From: Omnitrophica WOR_2 bacterium GWA2_47_8
Lineage (GTDB): Bacteria; Omnitrophota; Gorgyraeia; Zapsychrales; GWA2-47-8
Length of the DNA: 34,057 nucleotides
Direction: 5' to 3'
Assembly: GCA_001805375.1 (NCBI GenBank)
Contig: MHFY01000022.1
Location: forward strand, 7,240-41,296
In this document: positions 14,182-21,273 of the stretch, one piece after another
Numbering within the stretch: position 1 is the first letter of the stretch
How the letters are laid out: each line of letters starts with the position of its first letter
Notes under the pieces: model-generated
Told to the model about the DNA's origin: nothing
What the model saw: the letters and a program-made list of their open reading frames with translations, nothing else
Database searches by the model: none
Translations under genes and position numbers: made by a program

Positions 14182-15396
14182 ATGATGCCTAAAATCGATG
14201 ATTATATCCCTATTGTCGGCCAATCGGTGATCGATGACCTTCGTCTTTTGGCCGATCATCTTAAAGGTAAACGCATCCAGCATATTAATTCAACCGCGGT
14301 CGGAGGCGGAGTGGCTGAGATCTTAAACCGCATGGTGCCTCTTTTAAAGGAATTAGGTGTTAATACCCATTGGGATGTGATCAAGGGCGGGGAAAAATTC
14401 TATGATGTGACCAAAAAATTCCATAACGCGCTTCATGGCAAAGAAGGGGATGTCAGCAACGAGGAACTAGCCACATTCTTAGAGAACGGTGAACGTAATT
14501 TAAAGGAAATGGACCTCTCCGCTGATATCGTTTTCGTTCATGACCCGCAGCCCATTACCCTTGTTAAGAAAAAGAAGGAGAATAAATGGATTTGGCGCTG
14601 TCATGTCGATGTCTCCAGACCCAATCCCAAGGTCTGGGAATTCTTAGGCAAATTCATTGCGCAATATGACGCGTCTGTTTTTTCGGCTCCGGGATTTTCG
14701 CCTCAGCTTTCGATCCCGCAATTCCTGATCGCGCCTTCCATTGACCCGTTAAGTGATAAAAATAAGGAGTTGCCGCCGGAAACGATCGAAGCTGTTTTGC
14801 GAAAATATAATATCGTAAAGGATAAGCCGATCGTGACCCAAATTTCCCGTTTTGATTATTTAAAAGACCCGGTGGGCGTCATTGAAGCCTTTAAGCAGGT
14901 CAGAAAATATATCGATTGCCAATTGATCTTAGCCGGGGGAACGGCCAGTGATGATCCGGAAGGGCAGAAGGTGTTGGATGAGGTCATGGAAAAAGCCAAA
15001 GGTGTCCCGGATGTCCATGTGCTCCTTATGCCGCACAATGATATTGAAGTGAACGCCCTGCAGTGCGCCTCAGATGTTATAGTCCAAAAGTCCATCAAAG
15101 AAGGGTTTGGTTTAACGATCTCTGAGGCGTTATGGAAAAGCAAACCGGTCGTTGCCGGCAATGTTGGGGGAATTCCATTGCAGGTGACCCATAAGTATTC
15201 CGGCCTTTTGTGTCATTCCGTGGACGGTTGCGCCTTTGCGATAAAACAGCTTTTAAACAGCCCCGCCTATGCCAAAAAACTCGGCGAAAACGGCCGCGAA
15301 CATGTCCGCAATAATTTCCTTCTCACCCGCCATTTAAAAGAGTATATGCTGCTCTTTCTGTCGTTGTATCATAAGGAAGATGTTGTGTATCTATAG
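14182..15396 (+). CDS. treT: GT4 glycosyltransferase, TreT-like (trehalose synthase from NDP-glucose and glucose)
   Basis: 404 residues. The N-terminal half holds QHINSTAVGGGVAEILNRMV and the segment WDVIKGGEKFYDVTKKFHNAL, which are hallmarks of the archaeal/Thermotoga TreT group as I recall them. VFVHDPQP and WRCHVDVSRPN follow. The C-terminal Rossmann half holds QISRFDYLKDPVGVIEAF and the donor-binding EGFGLTISEAL (EX7E, about 306-316). TreT joins NDP-glucose to free glucose to give trehalose in one step, reversibly. ATG 14182 is 2 bases after the preceding stop; ATG 14185 would remove one residue. It ends the trehalose operon. The exact acceptor is inferred from family likeness. Confidence 0.8.
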   Translation: MMPKIDDYIPIVGQSVIDDLRLLADHLKGKRIQHINSTAVGGGVAEILNRMVPLLKELGVNTHWDVIKGGEKFYDVTKKFHNALHGKEGDVSNEELATFLENGERNLKEMDLSADIVFVHDPQPITLVKKKKENKWIWRCHVDVSRPNPKVWEFLGKFIAQYDASVFSAPGFSPQLSIPQFLIAPSIDPLSDKNKELPPETIEAVLRKYNIVKDKPIVTQISRFDYLKDPVGVIEAFKQVRKYIDCQLILAGGTASDDPEGQKVLDEVMEKAKGVPDVHVLLMPHNDIEVNALQCASDVIVQKSIKEGFGLTISEALWKSKPVVAGNVGGIPLQVTHKYSGLLCHSVDGCAFAIKQLLNSPAYAKKLGENGREHVRNNFLLTRHLKEYMLLFLSLYHKEDVVYL

Positions 15397-15472
15397 TCGG
15401 ATCCTTTAAACCGCCCTCTTTGTTTTTGAGGCTGCCATTGACCGCACATCGATCATTTTAAGCTGATTCTCA

Positions 15473-15501
15473 TTGGTAATCTTCTTTGAGCATTGTATAC
15501 T
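15473..15501 (+). promoter_or_regulatory. Promoter of the UbiA-methyltransferase unit
   Basis: TTGGTA (15473-15478), a 17-base spacer, and TATACT (15496-15501). Transcription would start near 15508. This puts the upstream in-frame ATG at 15493 within the promoter and supports ATG 15544, which has CAGGAG (15528-15533) ahead of it. Confidence 0.55.
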
Positions 15502-15543
15502 ATCACTGTTGCGCAATTTATCCCTCACAGGAGATCGATCAAT

Positions 15544-16422
15544 ATGCTTTTAAAGGACATTTTAATAACGATGCGTCCAAATCAATGGACGAAGAATTTT
15601 TTGTTGTTCGCCGGGCTTATTTTTTCCGGAAAAATGACGAACTTGCCCGATGTTCTTGTTTCCGTGCAGGCCTTTATCGTATTTTGCCTGGGCTCATCGA
15701 GCATTTACATCCTCAATGATATTATCGACCGGGAAAATGATAGAGGGCATCCTCAAAAGAGGTTAAGGCCCATTGCTGCAGGCCAGATAACGGTCCCGGT
15801 AGCGTTGAGCCTGGCGGGCAGTTTATTGATCTTTTCGATCGTCCTGTCGATCCGATACCTTAACGTAGCCTTGATCGACACTTTTTTTACGTATCTTCTT
15901 TTAATGGCATGTTACATTTTTGTTTTAAGGCGGGTTGTTATCCTCGATCTTATAGTTGTGGCGGTAGGGTTTGTATTGCGGGCGATCGCGGGTGCGGTCG
16001 TTCTGAAAGTTGCCATCTCTCCATGGCTGATGATCTGTACTTTTTTTCTGGCGTTGTTAGTGTTGATGGGAAAGAGAAGGCATGAGATCCTTCTTTTGGG
16101 CAAAGAAGCCTATGCCCATAGATCCATCCTCAAAGAATATTCCTTGGGTTTCATCGATCAATTGATCGCGGTCGTGACCTCTTCAGCCGTCATCTCCTAT
16201 TCGCTATACACATTTTCCGAAGACACGGTTGCCAGGCTGGGGACCAATTTAATGCCTTTGACCATTCCGTTCGTTCTTTACGGGATCTTTCGATATCTCT
16301 ATCTGACGCATCAACAGAATCAGGGTGGAGCACCGGAAGAATTATTTGTTAATGACAAGGCCCTGTTGGTCAATGGCTTTTTATGGGTTGCCGCCGCTGT
16401 CGCAATATTATATTTTACTTGA
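15544..16422 (+). CDS. UbiA-family prenyltransferase, decaprenyl-phosphate phosphoribosyltransferase-like
   Basis: 292 residues with about eight or nine membrane helices. The key motif at 58-80, NDIIDRENDRGHP followed by KRLRPIAAG, is the Asp-rich UbiA active site in the form seen in 5-phospho-alpha-D-ribose-1-diphosphate:decaprenyl-phosphate transferases (Rv3806c type), including the HP-x-K-R-x-RPIA part. A later GKRRHE and YSLYTFSEDT also fit that subgroup. It would attach phosphoribose to a polyprenyl phosphate at the inner membrane, giving a lipid-linked pentose donor. A promoter and a ribosome-binding site support this start. The methyltransferase gene begins 10 bases after its stop. No DprE1/DprE2 epimerase is in the window. 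Confidence 0.82.
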   Translation: MLLKDILITMRPNQWTKNFLLFAGLIFSGKMTNLPDVLVSVQAFIVFCLGSSSIYILNDIIDRENDRGHPQKRLRPIAAGQITVPVALSLAGSLLIFSIVLSIRYLNVALIDTFFTYLLLMACYIFVLRRVVILDLIVVAVGFVLRAIAGAVVLKVAISPWLMICTFFLALLVLMGKRRHEILLLGKEAYAHRSILKEYSLGFIDQLIAVVTSSAVISYSLYTFSEDTVARLGTNLMPLTIPFVLYGIFRYLYLTHQQNQGGAPEELFVNDKALLVNGFLWVAAAVAILYFT

Positions 16423-16432
16423 AATTTTGGTT

Positions 16433-17065
16433 ATGAAAATGTGGGATGCCCTGAAGTATTATAAAACCCAGCCTCTCGCCGTCCGTCTATACATCGCTAT
16501 CCGCCCGGTTATCGTTGATTTTAACAGGATATTGGGCTTTTTTCCTGCAGATGCTAACTCCATTATGGAGTTGGCCTGCGGATATGGCATTACATCATTT
16601 GCAATGGCCAACCGATACAAAGGCACACCTATCCGCTCTTATGATATCGATGCGAAACGCATCGCCATTCTGAATTCGATCAATCCGTACCGTCACTTAA
16701 GTTTTCATCATGAGAACATCCTGGATATCCGGGAATTTACGTCCGATGTCATTTTTATGTCAGATCTTTTGCATCATCTGACCTATCCGCAGCAGGAGAA
16801 TTTGCTTAAGAGGATCCATGCCACGGCACCGAGCGGCGTAGTCCTGCTTATTAAAGATATGGATAAGGGGAGGTATTCCTTCAGGCAATTCTTAAATTAC
16901 ATGATCGATATTCTGCATACAGGGGAATTTCGATTTTCTTATCGTGCAAGGGATTCTTTTGTGGGGTTGTTTACATCCTGCGGATTTAAAGTCAAGAGAA
17001 CGGTTTATGTTAACAAATGGTTTATCCCATTAAATCACGTTTTTTTTATTCTGGGAAAAGAGTGA
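16433..17065 (+). CDS. Class I SAM-dependent methyltransferase
   Basis: 210 residues from ATG 16433 (ATG 16439 is an equal alternative two codons later). The SAM motif I is IMELACGYGI (near residues 43-52), motif II is SYDIDAKRI, then NILDIRE and VIFMSDLLHHLTYPQQENLLKRI, the usual post-motif II Asp and helix. After VVLLIKDMD comes a helical region ending in GFKVKRTVYV. The fold is that of small-molecule or lipid methyltransferases; the substrate is unknown. It lies 10 bases after the UbiA-like gene, so it probably modifies a lipid-linked or glycan product. Its last 31 bases overlap the end of the convergent gene on the other strand. Confidence 0.8.
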   Translation: MKMWDALKYYKTQPLAVRLYIAIRPVIVDFNRILGFFPADANSIMELACGYGITSFAMANRYKGTPIRSYDIDAKRIAILNSINPYRHLSFHHENILDIREFTSDVIFMSDLLHHLTYPQQENLLKRIHATAPSGVVLLIKDMDKGRYSFRQFLNYMIDILHTGEFRFSYRARDSFVGLFTSCGFKVKRTVYVNKWFIPLNHVFFILGKE

Positions 17066-18411
17066 GGATGACCATAAAAAGGATTGTTTGTTCCCGTTAG
17101 TTTCCTTGTAAGGGTTTTAATCGGGCTGGTCAATAAGTTGATGATCCCAATTGAAGCGAAGATGGTTAAGGGGGGCAGTAATTCGATCCGCATCCTGGGC
17201 CCGTCATAAAAGTAAATGAAAGAGATGATGAGGGAGTGGTTAAGAATATAAGCGAGGGGAAGAAAGAAAGGTTTGCAATATTTCCAGGAGTAGTACAGCC
17301 CCGGGATAAAGAATATTGAAAGAAGATGAAAGGTTGTTAGGGGGAATGGCAAATAAGAAAGGAAATCATAAAACACATAAGGACTTTCGGGATGAGCCCA
17401 AAGGTGTTTTTGTTTTAGTAAGATCAGATGGAGTTCTCTCGCAGGGTTTTTCCTGATCCAATCCAGCCCATATTGAAAATGTTTTTTTTGGCTGTCGATC
17501 TCATTGAGTCCTTTTAGTTCCTCCTCTTGCTGTGGTGTATAGCGTAAAGGTCCCTCGGGAATAAATCCGCCTTCAGAGTGGGGATGGTGGGCCATAAAAA
17601 AAATAAACCCACCGTTAGAGGAGACAAGTAAGAATTTTTTATGAAGGTTGTGGTTTCTAATGGTCCATGGAAGAACCGTCATGCAAAACGTAAACAGCAC
17701 GATCAGGAATGCTCGCAACACTCGCTTGAGATCCTTCCGGTTCTCAAGAAAAAACCATATGCCTACCCATGCCCAGAATAATATATTCGCAGGCCTTGTG
17801 AGGGTGGCGTGCCAAAGGATCACTGAGGCCAGGAAGAAAAGGATGTTAGTCTTTTGAGGGCTTGCTTGATCGGCCGAATAAAATAGATAAATTGAAAGGA
17901 TGATAAGAAGCGAACTGAATAGCTCTGTATAGAGGGCTTGAATAATTACAATGCTGTAATAATCAACTGCGTACAAAAATGCCGCTAGCAGCGCAATTTT
18001 TTCGCCGTGGGGCATGTCGCGGGTCAATTTTTTGGTCAAAAGAAACAAGATGAGGCAAATAGCTGTCCCAAGTAAACATTGCATGATTCTTGCCACAAAG
18101 ATGCTGTGACCAAAAAGCGCGTAGATGGCATATAGAAAAAAAGGATAACCGGGCGGCCTCCATGAGCTAGGGGTGTTGGGGTAGTATCCGAATCCTTCTT
18201 TGTTCAGAAGATTTGTGGCTATCTGATCATAGCGGACCCCGTCGTACCCGATATCGGCATGCAATGGTTCAATAAATATGACCCAGGAAATCCTAATGGC
18301 GAAGGCGAACCATAAAATAAAAAACAACGCTATTAGGGTCATTCCATTTTTGCTAAACTTAAAATGATCCCTGTCCAAGATGCGGTATTTTTTCAGGTTT
18401 GCAGTCGCCAT
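17035..18411 (-). CDS. GT39/ArnT-like membrane glycosyltransferase (GT-C fold)
   Basis: 458 residues with about ten membrane helices. The first periplasmic loop has HADIGYDGVRYDQIATNLLNKEG, with the acidic residue expected for catalysis in GT-C enzymes, then SSWRPPGYPFFLYAIYALFG, a hallmark of the PMT_2/dolichyl-phosphate-mannose-protein mannosyltransferase-like group. Such enzymes move a sugar from a polyprenyl phosphate onto a lipid, glycan or protein outside the inner membrane. Only this strand direction makes sense of the region. The 3' end overlaps the convergent methyltransferase gene by 31 bases, and the 5' end is only 35 bases from the divergent HAD gene. No ribosome-binding site is visible before its ATG. 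The sugar and acceptor are unknown. Confidence 0.85.
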   Translation of the reverse strand: MATANLKKYRILDRDHFKFSKNGMTLIALFFILWFAFAIRISWVIFIEPLHADIGYDGVRYDQIATNLLNKEGFGYYPNTPSSWRPPGYPFFLYAIYALFGHSIFVARIMQCLLGTAICLILFLLTKKLTRDMPHGEKIALLAAFLYAVDYYSIVIIQALYTELFSSLLIILSIYLFYSADQASPQKTNILFFLASVILWHATLTRPANILFWAWVGIWFFLENRKDLKRVLRAFLIVLFTFCMTVLPWTIRNHNLHKKFLLVSSNGGFIFFMAHHPHSEGGFIPEGPLRYTPQQEEELKGLNEIDSQKKHFQYGLDWIRKNPARELHLILLKQKHLWAHPESPYVFYDFLSYLPFPLTTFHLLSIFFIPGLYYSWKYCKPFFLPLAYILNHSLIISFIYFYDGPRMRIELLPPLTIFASIGIINLLTSPIKTLTRKLTGTNNPFYGHPHSFPRIKKT

Positions 18412-18446
18412 ATTTTTTATTTTAACGGGTGGCCCGAATCCTTTTT

Positions 18447-19034
18447 ATGAAATTAGCGATTTTTGATTTTGATGGAACAATCACGGCCAAAGATAGCTTT
18501 ATTGAGTTTATTCTTTATGCGCAAGGCATCGCAAAGACGGCCTTCGGATTTTTTATTTTGTCCCCGGTATTATTGCTATATCATATCAGGCTGATTCCTA
18601 ATTTTAAAGCAAAGCAGATAGTTTTTAATTATTTCTTCGGAGGGTGGGAAGAAAAGAGATTTAAGTCGATATCGGAATCCTTTGCGCAGGATAGATTGCC
18701 GGGATTGATCAGGAAAAGTGCTTTTGAGAAGATCAAATGGCACAAGGAGAATGGCCATGAACTTGTTGTCGTCTCAGCCTCGTTAAACTGCTATCTTGAC
18801 CCCTGGTGTGAGAGTTATCAGCTCGTTCTTATTGCTACGGGAGTTGAATACAAAAACAATAAGGTGACCGGCAGATTTTCAACGAAAAATTGTTATGGCA
18901 AGGAAAAGGTCAGCCGATTATTGGAATTTTACAATTTAGAGAAGTTCGAATATATTTATGCTTACGGGGACAGCGAGGGGGATGAGGAGATCCTCAGGCT
19001 TGCCAACAATGCCAGTAAGGGGGAATTCCGGTAA
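18447..19034 (+). CDS. HAD-IB family phosphatase
   Basis: 195 residues from ATG 18447; a GTG at 18429 would add six residues ahead of the catalytic strand. All HAD motifs are in place: motif I IFDFDGTIT (5-13) with Asp7 and Asp9, motif II VVVSASL, Lys in YGKEKVSRLLEF, and motif IV YGDSEGDEEIL. The hydrophobic stretch at about 30-52 (FGFFILSPVLLLY) is characteristic of the HAD-IB subgroup related to SerB and to the HAD domains fused to UbiA prenyltransferases. It would dephosphorylate a small or lipid-linked phosphate. With a phosphoribosyl-lipid synthase 2 kb away, the product of that enzyme is a candidate substrate; this is inference. Confidence 0.85.
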   Translation: MKLAIFDFDGTITAKDSFIEFILYAQGIAKTAFGFFILSPVLLLYHIRLIPNFKAKQIVFNYFFGGWEEKRFKSISESFAQDRLPGLIRKSAFEKIKWHKENGHELVVVSASLNCYLDPWCESYQLVLIATGVEYKNNKVTGRFSTKNCYGKEKVSRLLEFYNLEKFEYIYAYGDSEGDEEILRLANNASKGEFR

Positions 19035-19081
19035 CACAAAAATATATCTCCAGGAATGGTCCCGCCGAGAATTACCTCGTT

Positions 19082-20479
19082 TTATTTAAGCAGGGACGGT
19101 TTATAATTCAAAAGACAGATCAGCCAGGTGGCGAGTGGGAAGAAGTGTAAGAATAGTCGAGGCAACACATCAGCAGCAGCCGGTCCCGCCAGCCAAGCAT
19201 ATTCACTCGTTAAAAGCGCCGCCAAGAAGTAGAGCCCAAAGAACATGAAAAGCGATAGGGATAGAAGCCTCGTTTCCGGAGATTTTTCCTTGCCCCATGA
19301 GCTAATATAACTTAATAAAAGTAGAAACCAAATAATATTCCAGTCGGAGTTGGGAAATGTGTAGATCAGAAAAGTTTTGGCGATGATGAGGGGGCGATGA
19401 AAAACATCTATATTGAAGGCGATAAAATGCTTTCCCAATGGGGCCTGAAAGATGGCCTTCACAATATAAAAACCAGCGGTGAGAACGAAGCTTGGGCCGG
19501 AAAATAAAAAAAAGCTTTTTACTTTTTGGTTTAAGGATAAATCCTTTTGATCCATAAGAATTTTTACAAGCAGGGCAATGTGAATGAGCCAGTAGGCTGT
19601 GCCTTCGAATTTTACAAAAGTCGCAAATCCGCTGAATAAGCCAGCTAGGATCAATAATCGATAACCAGGCTCCCTCTGCCATAAAATCAAAAGGATCAGC
19701 GCAGTGCAATTGTAGTAAAGAAGCGGGAAGTCCGCGTAGCAAATGCCGGCCATGTTAAATAAAAATGAAGATGAGATGAGGAGGATAACACCCGTCAATG
19801 ACCAAAGATCATCAGTCAATGTCCGTAAGAAATAGTGCTGTATAACGAGATAAGAAAGAAAAGTGAAGGGCAGAAATGATTGAAGAAGGTGGTCCTGCCA
19901 GGAACCGATATTAAAGGCGAAGTAGGCTAAGGTAAACGGAAGGTGCAGGGGGTAAGAAAAATGAGGCGCATTTATTATATCTTTTAAAGAGGGATGGAAG
20001 AAAAATACTTTAGCTTTTAGAGCGATCCAGGAAAATGTATCGAAGCCGGTAAAGGGGATCGCCCAAACTTTCCAAAAAATAAGCAAGGCGTAGTAGATTA
20101 TTATAATGGTAAGCAGAAACTTAAAAATCGTTAACGCGGGCTTTGACCTACAAAGAGTTTTTAAGGTTTGTTCGTCCATTGGAGCGGTCTTCAGGTTTTG
20201 CGGCTGTGTTCTTCGTGTTTGATATGCATTAAAGAACGAAACACAAATCGTGAGGCCAAGCAGGGGAAGATCGAGGGTTTCTTTGCTGTATGGAATTTTC
20301 AGTATCCCGAGGAGGAGCATATATTGAGTTAGCACGCCGAACCCCAGCCCATAGGATAAGGCGACTTTGGGCCAAAATGGAAAGGTCCTGTCGGGGAACA
20401 AAAGGGACAGGAAGGCGAAACCCATCAGCCAAGGAATGGATAGGCTCAATATAATATTAAGGGCGTTTTCCAGGATCAT
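19082..20479 (-). CDS. Multi-pass membrane protein, possible GT-C glycosyltransferase
   Basis: 465 residues, largely hydrophobic, with about eleven membrane helices. No family is firmly recognised. The loop with GFDTFSWIALKAKVFF and PHFSYPLHLPFTLAYF has an Asp shortly before a Trp/Lys-rich stretch and a YP-x3-P turn, as in GT-C proteins of the RgtA/B/C/D-like kind, and VKFEGTAYWL follows. It starts inside the end of the upstream minus-strand gene (23-base overlap), so the two are translated as a pair. With the GT39-like gene and the UbiA-like gene close by, a role in transferring a lipid-linked sugar is a reasonable guess, no more. Confidence 0.65.
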   Translation of the reverse strand: MILENALNIILSLSIPWLMGFAFLSLLFPDRTFPFWPKVALSYGLGFGVLTQYMLLLGILKIPYSKETLDLPLLGLTICVSFFNAYQTRRTQPQNLKTAPMDEQTLKTLCRSKPALTIFKFLLTIIIIYYALLIFWKVWAIPFTGFDTFSWIALKAKVFFFHPSLKDIINAPHFSYPLHLPFTLAYFAFNIGSWQDHLLQSFLPFTFLSYLVIQHYFLRTLTDDLWSLTGVILLISSSFLFNMAGICYADFPLLYYNCTALILLILWQREPGYRLLILAGLFSGFATFVKFEGTAYWLIHIALLVKILMDQKDLSLNQKVKSFFLFSGPSFVLTAGFYIVKAIFQAPLGKHFIAFNIDVFHRPLIIAKTFLIYTFPNSDWNIIWFLLLLSYISSWGKEKSPETRLLSLSLFMFFGLYFLAALLTSEYAWLAGPAAADVLPRLFLHFFPLATWLICLLNYKPSLLK

Positions 20480-21140
20480 TCATGTTCTTTCTTACCGCAA
20501 GGGCGCAGAATTCGTTGAATTGTCCGACAATTCGAAAATCCTCCGGCACGGCCAGCAAGGGGTTTTTCTTGTAAAAAATGACCAGATAATCTATGGGGCT
20601 GGTTTGGTCTATGCGGATATCCAATTCAGGGTATAAGTAATACGCAAGGATGCGATGATGATACATGGGGGAGGATGCCGATATGTCTAAATCTGTCAAG
20701 AAAAGGGCCCTGTGCTCTCCCTGCGTCAATCCTTTGCAAAAGTTTGCGAATAAGAAGGTGTCCTCATAAAGAAAGACCTTTTTCTCGTAAGGGTCCTTAT
20801 GTGCTAAAATTTCGTAAGCTTTTATAAATTTTCGGTTTGAATACATGGCCCGTATCGGCAAGTACATAAAAAATGTAATAAATGCTATCATGAGTATGGC
20901 CCGGTTGAGCGGCATTTTAATTGGTGGGAAATCGCTTTTAATTAGGATGAATTTAAGCACGATAACGCATAGAAGCGAGTTGAGTATACCCTGTCCTAAA
21001 AAGAAATAATCTTGAGCCTTATAATTTGTAAATAAAGTGCGCGGATCAAAGGGCATCATGATGGCAAGAAGACTGAAGCACACCAGGGTGATAGAGGTAA
21101 GAAAAAGGATGTTAGAAATATTGTAGTTTTCGTCTTTCAT
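20457..21140 (-). CDS. Membrane protein of unknown function with a C-terminal soluble domain
   Basis: 227 residues from the ATG at 21140. Three membrane helices occupy about residues 10-100 (SNILFLTSITLVCFSLLAIM; GILNSLLCVIVLKFIL; AILMIAFITFFMYLPIRAMY). About 120 extracytoplasmic residues follow, ending in PIDYLVIFYKKNP and FNEFCALAVRKN, a small alpha/beta pattern. The ATG at 21161 would add seven residues but lies in the -10 box of a candidate promoter, so the shorter start is preferred. The end overlaps the start of the next minus-strand gene by 23 bases. The layout of helices plus a C-terminal domain is like the back half of many GT-C proteins, which hints that this pair could be one split enzyme. 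Not recognised otherwise. Confidence 0.6.
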   Translation of the reverse strand: MKDENYNISNILFLTSITLVCFSLLAIMMPFDPRTLFTNYKAQDYFFLGQGILNSLLCVIVLKFILIKSDFPPIKMPLNRAILMIAFITFFMYLPIRAMYSNRKFIKAYEILAHKDPYEKKVFLYEDTFLFANFCKGLTQGEHRALFLTDLDISASSPMYHHRILAYYLYPELDIRIDQTSPIDYLVIFYKKNPLLAVPEDFRIVGQFNEFCALAVRKNMNDPGKRP

Positions 21141-21159
21141 GGGGGGCGGATGTATGAAC

Positions 21160-21187
21160 ATTTTACCTGAATTTTAGTCAGGGTCAA
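21160..21187 (-). promoter_or_regulatory. Minus-strand promoter for the membrane protein pair
   Basis: Read on the minus strand: TTGACC (21187-21182), a 16-base spacer, TAAAAT (21165-21160). Transcription would start near 21153, past the ATG at 21161 and 13 bases ahead of ATG 21140. Confidence 0.5.
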
Positions 21188-21219
21188 TTGCCCACTTATT
21201 AAATAGAGTTTTAGAAGTA

Positions 21220-21250
21220 TTGACAGATCTTTTGAGGGATCCCGTATTTA
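21220..21250 (+). promoter_or_regulatory. Promoter of the addAB-like operon
   Basis: A perfect TTGACA (21220-21225) with TATTTA (21245-21250) 19 bases on (or GTATTT at 18). Transcription would start near 21257, ahead of ATG 21274. The TTG of this -35 is also the first codon of the longest frame, which is therefore unlikely to be the real start. Confidence 0.5.
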
Positions 21251-21273
21251 AAGAAGGTAATCTTCAGTTTTTT

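Noticed and set aside
15410..15435. CCTC/GAGG hairpin after the TreT-like gene
   Set aside because: Four pairs and no T-run follow, so not supportable as a terminator.
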